In this document: positions 56,623 through 64,000 of the stretch, piece after piece
Position numbering within the stretch: position 1 is the stretch's first letter
Layout of the letters: each line of letters opens with the position of its first letter
Origin: Dyella marensis
GTDB taxonomy: Bacteria; Pseudomonadota; Gammaproteobacteria; Xanthomonadales; Rhodanobacteraceae
Length of the DNA stretch: 64,000 nucleotides
Reading direction: 5' to 3'
NCBI RefSeq assembly: GCF_900112865.1
Contig: NZ_FONH01000012.1
Span: 55,544 to 119,543 of the forward strand
Translations under genes and position numbers: made by a program
Notes under the pieces: generated by a model
Databases searched by the model: none
What the model saw: the letters and a program-made list of their open reading frames with translations, nothing else
Told to the model about the DNA's origin: nothing

Positions 56623-57597
56623 ATGAGGCTTTTGTATGCACTGGAGCGATCGGATCTCGTAGCCAGGGCAGCGCTTGGATCGGTCAAGGATCTTTTCGTA
56701 CTGAATCTGCACAGGGCGACTGCGGCAATCGCCCAACAATTCTGGCGGCGAGTGCCCTATCGATACGTCGGATACGTCGCTAGCCTCGTTCCGTCATGGA
56801 ACTCATTCATTGCTGCGTTGAACCCGACGTCGGCGCACGACGATGTGGCGCAGACCCATGCAACGTTCCTGCTCGGCGAAAAAATGCACCGGCGTCACGA
56901 CGAGAGGCTCTGGGCTCGAAAGAAATGCCTGGAGAAATCCGGCTACCACGGCGAGCCCGGTTTGATCGCGCACATTCGAGACTGCGGACAGACGCTGCGG
57001 GATTACGTGGCAGCGACCTGCCCGGGGCGGCCGCTTATCTTCGCGCCCCTGCATACGGTTTCGGATCGCATCGCGGCTGCGGTTTGCTCACTGGGTCCGG
57101 CCGGGCGCGCCACCGTGGTCTCGGCCTATGCCGCCGACGCTTTAGGCAAGGACGAAATGCATAGCGTCGCGCTCCTCGGAACCAAGCTGGATCGGTTGAT
57201 GGTCGCGGACCTGAAGGCTGCGGAATTCCGGCGCCGCATCAAGGCCGTCAGCGAAGGACGATCCCATCTCGTTGTCTTCCCGGATGCGCTTCCTGAATTT
57301 ACCAGCGCCATGGCAGGGCGCCCCATGCGCACCAGGAAGATCGACATCTTCAAACGACCTGGCCGATTGCATGCCGGCCTGGAAGTGCTTTCCAAGGCAT
57401 CCAAGGCGGTCGTTGTCTACTTTGCGCTCTACGAAGCCAGGGGATGTCTGCGCATCGACGTCCTGGGGAGCCTCAACTGGGATGGCATTGCATCGTCCGG
57501 GGCATCCATGATCGAAGAGGGGATACGCAGGCACTGGCGGTTCTGGCTGCTCTGGCGATGCAGGTCGCTGTTCTACATGAATCCAGAGAGTCCATGA
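56623..57597 (+). CDS. LpxL/HtrB-like (LPLAT superfamily) acyltransferase homologue
   Basis: The product is 324 residues. The ATG at 56,623 follows AGAGG; 61 bases separate it from the peptide gene. The pattern resembles lipid A acyltransferases: RPLIFAPLHTVSDRIAAAVC (His144, Asp148), GRSHLVVFPDALPEF (about 212-226), a Lys/Arg-rich segment, AGLEVLSKASKAVVVYFALY and a C-terminal IEEGIRRHWRFWLLWRCRSL like the tail of LpxL proteins. The dyad spacing is H-x3-D instead of the usual H-x4-D/E, so it may be divergent or inactive. It could acylate the exported peptide, or modify a lipid to protect the producer. No signal peptide is evident. Its stop overlaps the exporter start (ATGA). Confidence 0.5.
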   Translation: MRLLYALERSDLVARAALGSVKDLFVLNLHRATAAIAQQFWRRVPYRYVGYVASLVPSWNSFIAALNPTSAHDDVAQTHATFLLGEKMHRRHDERLWARKKCLEKSGYHGEPGLIAHIRDCGQTLRDYVAATCPGRPLIFAPLHTVSDRIAAAVCSLGPAGRATVVSAYAADALGKDEMHSVALLGTKLDRLMVADLKAAEFRRRIKAVSEGRSHLVVFPDALPEFTSAMAGRPMRTRKIDIFKRPGRLHAGLEVLSKASKAVVVYFALYEARGCLRIDVLGSLNWDGIASSGASMIEEGIRRHWRFWLLWRCRSLFYMNPESP

Positions 57598-59702
57598 ATA
57601 ACGCTGGCCGCCGTATCAATCCCTATCGCGAAGTCATCTTCCAAGGCGACGCTCCGGAATGCGGGCTGGCTTGTATCGCGATGTATGCCCGGCTCATGGG
57701 CCGGCCGGCCGATATCGACCAATTGCGCGATAAACATCGGGTTCGCGCCGAAGGATTATCGCTGCAAGATCTGGTGTCGATCCTGGACGGCTTGGGCCTG
57801 GAGACCGTGCCGGTCCAGTTCGACGAAGATTCGGCCGACGCGTTGCCGCTGCCGGCGATTGTCCACTACGGCGGCAATCACTTCGTGCTGGCGAGTGAGC
57901 GCGCCGGACGCTTCGTTCGCATACTCAATCCAGCCACGGGGGCCTCGATCATCCGCGCCCGCGCCTTGACCTTCCGTTCGGCCGGTTACGCCTTGATCAG
58001 CGAAACGGAAACGACCCCGATGCGCGATCCGGTCCGGGAGCATATCTGTTCCCCCAGCCTTTTCGATGCCATCAATAAAAGGTCGTGCCGGCTGTTTGCT
58101 GCCATCTCTCTCCTGCTGACGAGCATGGCATTCGCCGTGCCGGCGTTGATCCAAGGGATATGGGGCCGCCATTTTGAGAGATGGGGAATCTCCGATTCGC
58201 AGACACTCGGAGTCCTCGCGACGCTTTTCTTCATGACGTGGCTGGTGGAATGCTGGTTTTCGCGCGCGCTGCCTGATTTTGCAGCCTCGACCGCGACCTG
58301 GCGCATGCCAGGCATCTTCAAGAACCTCATGGTGCGTCCCCTGGCCTTTTTTGAGTTGAGATCGCCCGGTCAATTGCATCAACGATTCATGGCCGCGGAC
58401 CGGGTGTTGAGAGAGCACGCCGTTACGAGGATCGAGCAATTCGTCGCGCTGATCTTCTTCGCCCTGTCCGTATTGCTGCTGTTCGTCGTCAGCAAGCCCT
58501 TGGCTTGTGTCAGCGTTGCCGCCTTTTCCGCCCTGGGCGTGACAGCCGCGGTTTTCGGACAGCGCCGGGCTGGCCTGGTGCGGCATATGGAGGAGTGCTA
58601 CGCCGAGAAAAGCGAATTCGTGCTGGAGTCCATGGCGGCCAGCCACACGATCAGGACGGGTGAGTTGGCCGATCAGCGGAGCAGGCGATTCGCGGTACTC
58701 AACTTGAAGGCTATCCGGGGTGACGTTGCGCTCAAGGCGTCCGACCGGAGATATGGCGCCGCACTTGGCCTGATCGCGAATCTGGAACTGATCGGGCTCT
58801 TCGCGGCAGGAAAGTCGCTTGGCAATCTTTCCTATGGGACCATCCTGACCTACGCCTTCCTGCGGATGATCGCCATGAGTGCGGCATCGCGCTTCAGCCT
58901 GGCGCTGATCAAGGCGAAGAGCGAAAAGGTCATCGACAAAATGGCACAAGAGCTGGTCGGCAGACCGCCTCGGCCCGAGGGGTCGGATGAAACTCCGCAT
59001 ACGTATGTTGCGCTGTCGGAGAGCATCGTCTTCAAGCACCTCATTCTCCAGCAAGGCGCTGCCAGTCCGTCGAACGGCCTCAGTCTTCTGATCAACCGCC
59101 GCGACAGAGTGGGCGTGGCTGGCGCATCCGGTGCCGGCAAAACCACGCTCCTCAAGATCATTGCCGGGCTCAAGCCGCCCGCGTCCGGCAGCTTCAGCGT
59201 CGATGGCGGCCCGGATGGTGACGCTTTCGAAGCGCTGCGCCCCCTTTGCTACATGAGTGCCGCTGGCGACCGCCTGTTGCGGGGAAGCCTGATCGAGAAC
59301 GTGCTGCTGGAGGAAGGCCGGGAAAAGCGGTCGATGGCGCTGCGCCGGCTGGAAGAGCTTGGCCTCGGCGAACTGCTGTCGAACTTGCCGCAAGGCGCCG
59401 ACACGCAGATCTCCGAAGAGCGCCCGCTGATGTCCTCCGGCCAGCGGCAGCGTTTGTTCGTGGCAAGGGCCTTATGTTCGAGCAAGCCCGTGCTGCTGTT
59501 CGACGAGCCCACGGCGAACCTCGATATCGAGTCCGCGAAGCGCGTCATCCGCGCCATCGCCACTTCCGACAAGACCACGATCGTGGCCATGCACGAGCCG
59601 GATCCACAGCTGGGCATCGATACCTGGATCGACCTGGACAACTGCTCCCCAGGGAATGAGCCCCGCCGCGGCTCGCCCTGCACACTGGCCTATTCCAGCT
59701 GA
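57594..59702 (+). CDS. Peptidase-containing ABC exporter (C39 domain, PCAT type)
   Basis: The product is 702 residues in three parts. The C39 peptidase (about 10-140) has Gln17 and Cys23 in FQGDAPECGLACIAMYARLM and His96 in GGNHFVLA; the third residue, usually Asp in DPA-G, is Asn112 (ILNPATG). The transmembrane domain follows (about 165-445). The nucleotide-binding domain has Walker A GASGAGKTT (510-518), signature MSSGQRQRL (613-621), Walker B PVLLFDEPTANLD (632-644) and H-loop His667; the Q-loop Gln is absent (YMSAAGDRLL). It should cleave the double-glycine leader and export the core peptide. It is translationally coupled to the acyltransferase-like gene. No HlyD-type adaptor is encoded nearby, so a partner would be elsewhere. 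Confidence 0.9.
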   Translation: MNNAGRRINPYREVIFQGDAPECGLACIAMYARLMGRPADIDQLRDKHRVRAEGLSLQDLVSILDGLGLETVPVQFDEDSADALPLPAIVHYGGNHFVLASERAGRFVRILNPATGASIIRARALTFRSAGYALISETETTPMRDPVREHICSPSLFDAINKRSCRLFAAISLLLTSMAFAVPALIQGIWGRHFERWGISDSQTLGVLATLFFMTWLVECWFSRALPDFAASTATWRMPGIFKNLMVRPLAFFELRSPGQLHQRFMAADRVLREHAVTRIEQFVALIFFALSVLLLFVVSKPLACVSVAAFSALGVTAAVFGQRRAGLVRHMEECYAEKSEFVLESMAASHTIRTGELADQRSRRFAVLNLKAIRGDVALKASDRRYGAALGLIANLELIGLFAAGKSLGNLSYGTILTYAFLRMIAMSAASRFSLALIKAKSEKVIDKMAQELVGRPPRPEGSDETPHTYVALSESIVFKHLILQQGAASPSNGLSLLINRRDRVGVAGASGAGKTTLLKIIAGLKPPASGSFSVDGGPDGDAFEALRPLCYMSAAGDRLLRGSLIENVLLEEGREKRSMALRRLEELGLGELLSNLPQGADTQISEERPLMSSGQRQRLFVARALCSSKPVLLFDEPTANLDIESAKRVIRAIATSDKTTIVAMHEPDPQLGIDTWIDLDNCSPGNEPRRGSPCTLAYSS

Positions 59703-59747
59703 CAAGAAGGCGCCGGCTGCCTGCTGGGCAGGCTCCCCGAACCCGCC

Positions 59748-60857
59748 CTACGCACTCAAGTCGCAGGGCTGATCCACCCACTGCCATTGCAACGCCCTGA
59801 ATTCCTGTGGCGGCACGCCATAGGCGCGGCGGAACGCCCGCGTGAAATCCGCCGCATAGCTGAAACCCAGGCGGTCGCCGATCTCGGCCACCGCGGCCGA
59901 GCGGGAGCGCACCAGCTCGTCGGCCGCCTTGCGCAGGCGGCGGTTGCGGATATAGGCGTGCAGGCCGCCTTCCTGTTCGAACAGGCGGTACAGCGTGGCG
60001 CGCGCCACGGGAAAGCTGCCGAGGATTTTCTCCGGTGCCAGTTCGTGCGAATGCAGGTGGGCGTCGATGTAGTGCTTGATGCGCCCCAGCATCGCCGCAC
60101 GTGCCGCCCCGCGCGCGCTATGGCTCTGGCTGGCGTCCCGGTCGAAGGCCGCCAGGATCAGTTGGGCCGCCACATGCAGGGCATGGCCGGCTTCGGCATC
60201 GTCCATCGCCGACAGCGCCGGATGCATTGCATGCAGATGCTCGCGCAGCAGGCGCGCCGGCGGGGAGGTGTAGGAGATCACCTTGCCGTGCAGCGCTTCG
60301 GCGCGCGGAATCGCCGATTCCACTACTGTGCGCGGCAGGAAGAAAGCCAGCGCATGCGCGCGCGTGGGGCGCTTCATGCGCATCGCCTGGCCCATGTCCA
60401 GGGCGAGGATGCCCGGCACGAACTGCGTCGAGGTACGGCGTTGCGGCGATCCGGTTTCGGTCTCCGCGATGCCTTCCACCATCACGTGGAAGCAGTAGTC
60501 GCGCATCCGGTCGCCGGCGATGCGCTGGGACGAGCGAAGCAATGTCACCGGGTCGGTGCGGCTGTCGTGGTAGACGAGGTCCGGCAGCGTGTAGGTATCG
60601 AGTTCGCCGTGAAACCCCGTCGCCAACTGCGCCCGCACCATCGGCACGTCGAGCATGCCGGCGAGGTGATCCCGCCACGCGGGCAGTTGCCGCTCCCTCG
60701 GCTCGCTGGCCACGCTGAAGTGCTGGCGGACCAGCGTCGTTCCAGCCGGCGCCTCGCCCGCTCCGGCCGCTTGCGATCCGCAGTGCCGCTCCCATGCGTC
60801 CATGCGCTGCGCGCCATCGCTCCCGCACTGCTCCAGCCTTGCGCTCGATGCATTCAC
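59748..60857 (-). CDS. AraC-family transcriptional regulator
   Basis: The product is 369 residues. The GTG start at 60,857 has AGGGGG 6 bases upstream. An N-terminal sensor-like domain of the AraC-binding-like type (about 60-230) is followed by a C-terminal double helix-turn-helix (about 270-365: FPVARATLYRLFEQEGGLHA, AEIGDRLGFSYAADFTRAFR, YGVPPQEFRAL). It is convergent with the exporter gene (45 bases apart) and divergent from the response regulator, so it could regulate either. Effector unknown. Confidence 0.9.
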   Translation of the reverse strand: MNASSARLEQCGSDGAQRMDAWERHCGSQAAGAGEAPAGTTLVRQHFSVASEPRERQLPAWRDHLAGMLDVPMVRAQLATGFHGELDTYTLPDLVYHDSRTDPVTLLRSSQRIAGDRMRDYCFHVMVEGIAETETGSPQRRTSTQFVPGILALDMGQAMRMKRPTRAHALAFFLPRTVVESAIPRAEALHGKVISYTSPPARLLREHLHAMHPALSAMDDAEAGHALHVAAQLILAAFDRDASQSHSARGAARAAMLGRIKHYIDAHLHSHELAPEKILGSFPVARATLYRLFEQEGGLHAYIRNRRLRKAADELVRSRSAAVAEIGDRLGFSYAADFTRAFRRAYGVPPQEFRALQWQWVDQPCDLSA

Positions 60858-61018
60858 GAGTTGCCCCCTGTCAAAATCCGGAGCGCAAGTGGGAGCGCCC
60901 CGCTTCAGGTCGGGTATCGTGGGAAGGGCGTGCCGGGCTGTCTGTAGAACAAAGACGCTACACGCGCCCGCGGCCGCTGCCCGGCAAAATGGCGTACTTA
61001 CGGAATCCTGGACCCTGC

Positions 61019-61714
61019 ATGGAACTGTCGGCCCCCGGCCAGAACCCGCCCCTGATCCACGTCGCCATCGTGGAAGACGACCTGGGTTTCCGGCGCGCCC
61101 TGGCCGAGGCGATCGAGGGCACGCAGGACATCCGCCTGGCCGCCGCCGCAGGCACTCGCGCCGAAGGGCTGGCCATGCTGCAGGGCGCGCCGGCCGACGT
61201 GCTGCTGGTGGACCTGGGCCTGCCTGACGGCTCCGGCATCGACGTGATCAAGGCCGCCGCGCAGCTGTGGGGCAGCTGCGCCGTCATGGTCAGCACCAAC
61301 TTCGGCGACGAGACCCATGTCATTCGCTCGATCGAGGCCGGCGCCTCGGGCTATCTGCTGAAGGACAGCACACCCGCCCGGATCGTCGAGGAGATCCGCA
61401 GCGTGGCCAGCGGCGGCAGCCCGATCAGCCCTATCATTGCGCGCCAGGTGCTGGCGCGGTTCCGGCAGATCGGGACCGGGGGAACCAGTCGATCGGCCAC
61501 GCCGGACGATACGCAGCAGCTGCTGTCGGCGCGCGAGAAGGAAGTGCTCGAACTCATCACCAAGGGTTTCACCGCCAATGAAATCGCCAGGCTGATGTCG
61601 TTGTCGCCTTTCACCGTGCGCAGCTTCGTGCGGCGTATCTACAGCAAGTTGAACGTGACATCCAAGGCGGAAGCGATTTATGAAGCCAGGAATCAGGGGA
61701 TTCTGGACGGCTGA
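61019..61714 (+). CDS. LuxR/NarL-family response regulator
   Basis: The product is 231 residues. A receiver domain (about 12-130) has the acidic pocket E19-D20-D21, phosphoacceptor Asp65 (LLVDLGLPDGSGID), Ser92 in the Thr/Ser position and Lys115 (GYLLKDSTP). A LuxR-type HTH (about 168-226: LSAREKEVLELITKGFTANE, TVRSFVRRIYSKLNV) follows. The ATG at 61,019 was chosen; an in-frame ATG ten codons upstream is possible and neither has a strong ribosome site. Its 3' end overlaps the sensor kinase gene by 35 bases. Confidence 0.92.
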   Translation: MELSAPGQNPPLIHVAIVEDDLGFRRALAEAIEGTQDIRLAAAAGTRAEGLAMLQGAPADVLLVDLGLPDGSGIDVIKAAAQLWGSCAVMVSTNFGDETHVIRSIEAGASGYLLKDSTPARIVEEIRSVASGGSPISPIIARQVLARFRQIGTGGTSRSATPDDTQQLLSAREKEVLELITKGFTANEIARLMSLSPFTVRSFVRRIYSKLNVTSKAEAIYEARNQGILDG

Positions 61715-63704
61715 TTCGGTTCGGGCAGCGACATCTCCGGTAGCGGCGGGCGGACAGGCGCCGCGCCGCGCTTTTAGAAATCTTCCCGCCGCCGCCGGGT
61801 TGCTGTTCTCGGTGCTCTTGCTGGCGGCGCTGGGCGCGTTTCTCTCGCTGGCGGTCAGCGGCATCGAGCGCTCCGACGAATGCCTGCACCTGGCCCAGGG
61901 CAGTTGGCAGGAAGTGGCGACGCAAGGTTTCAGTGCACCGCCGGCTTCGTTGGATAGCCGCGAGCTGCCGCCGTCGTGGCAGACCGCTGCCTTGCCGCTG
62001 AGCTTTCATCCGCCTGTCGAGGCTCCGGCGAAGCCGGTCTACCTCACCACCTGGGTCCGGCTCGAAGTAAACGAGCCGCAATCGACCACCGCATCGCGCG
62101 CCTTGTACGGCGTGCGCCTGAAGACCGACGGCCCCATCGCGATCTACGTCAACGGCAAGCTGGTCTACCGCGCGCAGCAGCGTGGGCAGCAATGGAACAG
62201 CCTGTTCACGCCGCTATGGGTGACGCTGGAGCCGGCGGTGAGCGATGCGCCGGTGCGGGAGATCCTGATCCGGTTGGAACATACATCGACCTATCCGGTG
62301 GCGGTGTCCTCGCTCTGGCTTGGGCCCGCCGACGCCTTGCGCGGCCGCTACGAGGTGCGGCAGTGGCTGCAGGGCGGCCTGCCGGCGATGTTGAATGCCG
62401 CGTTCCTGGCGGTCGGCATCTTCGGCCTGTTCGTGTGGTTCCGGCGCCGCCACGAATCGAGCTATCTGCTGTTCTTCAACCTCGCCGCCATCGCCTTCGC
62501 CGCGCACCTGCATTACTACGTGGACCTGCCGATCGCCAGGGACTGGTTCGGCTGGCTGGTGGTCAATTCGCTGTGCTGGGGCCTTACCGCCATCCATTTC
62601 TTCCTGCGGCTGCTGCATGGCCGACCGTTGCGCTGGGTCGGCCGTGGCGTGGTCGCCACGGCCGTGCTGATCGGCGTAGCGACCATGCCCTTGCCTTGGA
62701 CCTTGTCGAACAGCTCGCCCATGCTGGCGGCGGTCTATGCGCTCGAACTGCTGATGGCGCTGGTGGTCTGCCTGGTCGGCGGCATCAGCACCTGGCGCTC
62801 CTCGCCGGAAGGGCGCCTGGTGGTGGTCGCGCTGGCCGTGTGCCTGCTGCTGGGCATGTCGGACTGGGCGCTGCACAACAACGTGGTCGGCCCGGAAGGC
62901 TGGTTCCTCGGCGCCTACACCAACGGCGTCACCTTCATCGCCTTCAGCCTGCTGATGTATCGGCGCTACACGGGCGCCATCGAAGAAGTGGAACGCGTCA
63001 ACGCCGGCCTGGCCGAGCGCCTGCAGTTGCGCGAAGCCGAACTGGAACGGAGCCACCAGCGTCTGCGCGAGATCGAGCAACGCCAACTGCTCAGCGACGA
63101 GCGCCAACGCTTGATGCAGGACATGCATGACGGCTTGGGGTCCACGCTGATCAGCGCGATCCGCTCGGTGGAGCAGGGCCGCATGCGCGATGTCGAGGTC
63201 TCGCAGCTGCTCAAGGACTGCATGGACGACCTGAAGCTGGCGATCGATTCGATGGAGCCTGTCGAGGCCGATCTGCTGCTGTTGCTGGCGACGTTGCGTT
63301 TCCGCCTGGAACCGCGCATGGAGAGCGCCAACGTCGCGCTGATCTGGGATGTGCAGGAGTTGCCGGCACTGCCTTGGCTGGATCCGTCGAGCGCACTGAA
63401 CATCCTGCGCATCGTGCAGGAGAGCGTGGCCAACACCTTGCGCCATACGCGCGCCACGGCTATCCGCGTGGCGACTGCTGCGGTTGACGATGGCGTGCAG
63501 GTGATCATCGAGGACAACGGCCAGGGGTTCGATGTGGCGGCTGCGTTGGGGCGCGGCGGTGGGCGCGGTCTGCACAATCAGCAGCGGCGTGCGCAGGTGA
63601 TTGGTGGAAAGGTCGCGTGGGTGTCGGCGGATACCGGTACGCGGTTTGCGTTGTGGTTGCCGTTGCGGCGCGGCGATCTGGTTGAGGGGTGCCGTTTGGG
63701 TTGA
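61680..63704 (+). CDS. Sensor histidine kinase with 7TMR-DISM-like input module
   Basis: The product is 674 residues. A first membrane helix (38-60) precedes an extracytoplasmic domain (about 65-230) with VYLTTWVRLEV and a beta-rich pattern like 7TMR-DISM extracellular domains. About seven further helices (235-430) follow, then a coiled coil (432-475), a HisKA_3 dimerisation domain with phosphoacceptor His483 in LMQDMHDGLGSTLIS, and an HATPase_c domain (N585 in ESVANTLRHT; EDNGQGFD 611-618). It is the cognate kinase of the overlapping response regulator. The ligand is unknown. Confidence 0.92.
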   Translation: MKPGIRGFWTADSVRAATSPVAAGGQAPRRAFRNLPAAAGLLFSVLLLAALGAFLSLAVSGIERSDECLHLAQGSWQEVATQGFSAPPASLDSRELPPSWQTAALPLSFHPPVEAPAKPVYLTTWVRLEVNEPQSTTASRALYGVRLKTDGPIAIYVNGKLVYRAQQRGQQWNSLFTPLWVTLEPAVSDAPVREILIRLEHTSTYPVAVSSLWLGPADALRGRYEVRQWLQGGLPAMLNAAFLAVGIFGLFVWFRRRHESSYLLFFNLAAIAFAAHLHYYVDLPIARDWFGWLVVNSLCWGLTAIHFFLRLLHGRPLRWVGRGVVATAVLIGVATMPLPWTLSNSSPMLAAVYALELLMALVVCLVGGISTWRSSPEGRLVVVALAVCLLLGMSDWALHNNVVGPEGWFLGAYTNGVTFIAFSLLMYRRYTGAIEEVERVNAGLAERLQLREAELERSHQRLREIEQRQLLSDERQRLMQDMHDGLGSTLISAIRSVEQGRMRDVEVSQLLKDCMDDLKLAIDSMEPVEADLLLLLATLRFRLEPRMESANVALIWDVQELPALPWLDPSSALNILRIVQESVANTLRHTRATAIRVATAAVDDGVQVIIEDNGQGFDVAAALGRGGGRGLHNQQRRAQVIGGKVAWVSADTGTRFALWLPLRRGDLVEGCRLG

Positions 63705-63913
63705 GTCGCAAATCCACGCCAGTCGGCGTGATTATCGGATTTCGACTAAAGACAACCGGGGGTTGCGCTGCTAGCGTTCTGAGTTGTTACCCGCGGAGTG
63801 TTTCCACGCGCGACGCGGGTAACCATGGCAGCAATGCTGTGAGAAGCGCGGGCCGCAGGAGTATGCAGCTCCTACGACCCGCTGACCATCACCAACTGAC
63901 TAAGGAGTTGATC
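63705..63913 (+). promoter_or_regulatory. Structured leader region before the right-edge gene
   Basis: Two stems: perfect 10-base arms GTTACCCGCG/CGCGGGTAAC (63,786-63,795 and 63,814-63,823), and an imperfect stem at 63,848-63,882 (GCGGG...AGGAG/CTCCT...CCCGC). The first has an 18-base loop and may be an operator or the terminator of the kinase gene. The second lies about 30 bases before the next start. Confidence 0.45.
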
Positions 63914-64000
63914 ATGGCTACCCCAGATCATACGGTACGCAAGCGCTCGCCGATCCCCACGGCGACATCCTCACCGCCCACCCGGGCTGTCCGACGACAC
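63914..64000 (+). CDS. Unidentified gene, 5' end only
   Basis: An ATG with a strong ribosome site (AAGGAG, 7 bases upstream) opens a frame of 29 codons to the window edge. The visible N-terminus (MATPDHTVRKRSPIPTATSS...) is polar, Pro/Arg/Thr-rich and has no signal peptide. I do not recognise it. The +2 frame in the last 50 bases reads GDILTAHPGCPTT, so a sequence error cannot be excluded. Confidence 0.5.
   Translation, partial: MATPDHTVRKRSPIPTATSSPPTRAVRRH

Noticed and set aside
56234..56626. A 130-codon plus-strand frame overlapping the small peptide gene
   Set aside because: It begins inside the ssb terminator and lacks a ribosome site. The 46-codon frame inside it has both a ribosome site and a textbook leader.

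Overview
The window looks like chromosomal DNA from a high-GC gammaproteobacterium of the order Xanthomonadales (Lysobacterales), most likely a Dyella/Luteibacter/Frateuria-like member of the Rhodanobacteraceae. The evidence is the Xanthomonas-type type IV secretion locus with an N0-bearing VirB7, the gene orders rsmI / lpoA-yraN, lpxC-dciA-M23-secA and lptD-surA-pdxA-rsmA-apaG-apaH, and the style of the intergenic palindromes. The genus assignment is inference.

Layout. (1) 1-13.6 kb, minus strand: a VirB operon in the order virB7-B8-B9-B10-B11-B1-B2-B3-B4-B5-B6. It is followed by a DUF4189-type secreted protein, a small exported protein, a lipoprotein in the position of a T4SS immunity protein, and a lysozyme-like protein in the position of its effector that runs off the window edge. 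This is the arrangement of the antibacterial Xanthomonas X-T4SS. No VirD4 lies beside it. (2) 13.6-14.2 kb: a long non-coding virB7 leader with an orphan plus-strand terminator. (3) 14.2-17.7 kb: yraN and lpoA (minus), rsmI (plus) and the RNase P RNA gene rnpB. (4) 17.9-33.6 kb: the division and cell-wall (dcw) cluster from a strong promoter with four MraZ boxes: mraZ-rsmH-ftsL-ftsI-murE-murF-mraY-ftsW-murG-murC-ddlB-ftsQ-ftsA-ftsZ. Most genes are coupled by 4-base stop/start overlaps. (5) 34.1-39.7 kb: lpxC, divergent dciA, an M23 peptidase and secA. (6) 39.8-46.8 kb, minus strand: lptD-surA-pdxA-rsmA-apaG-apaH. (7) 47.1-56.2 kb: msrB, a histone-deacetylase-like hydrolase, PduO-type cobalamin adenosyltransferase with a BtuM-like membrane protein, two ubiquinone hydroxylases, a dienelactone hydrolase, polyprenyl diphosphate synthase, a DedA-rhodanese fusion and ssb. 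(8) 56.4-59.7 kb: an accessory locus with a 46-residue double-glycine leader peptide, an LpxL-like acyltransferase homologue and an ABC exporter with an N-terminal C39 peptidase. (9) 59.7-64 kb: an AraC-family regulator, an overlapping response regulator/sensor kinase pair, and the start of an unidentified gene behind a structured leader.

The most novel-looking feature is the compact peptide locus at 56,421-59,702. The peptide gene is only 46 codons long, the exporter has an unusual catalytic triad and Q-loop, and the accompanying LPLAT-like enzyme suggests acylation of either the peptide or a lipid. Three large perfect or near-perfect inverted repeats (25,570-25,677; 46,861-47,067; 53,228-53,321) punctuate otherwise conserved housekeeping gene neighbourhoods.
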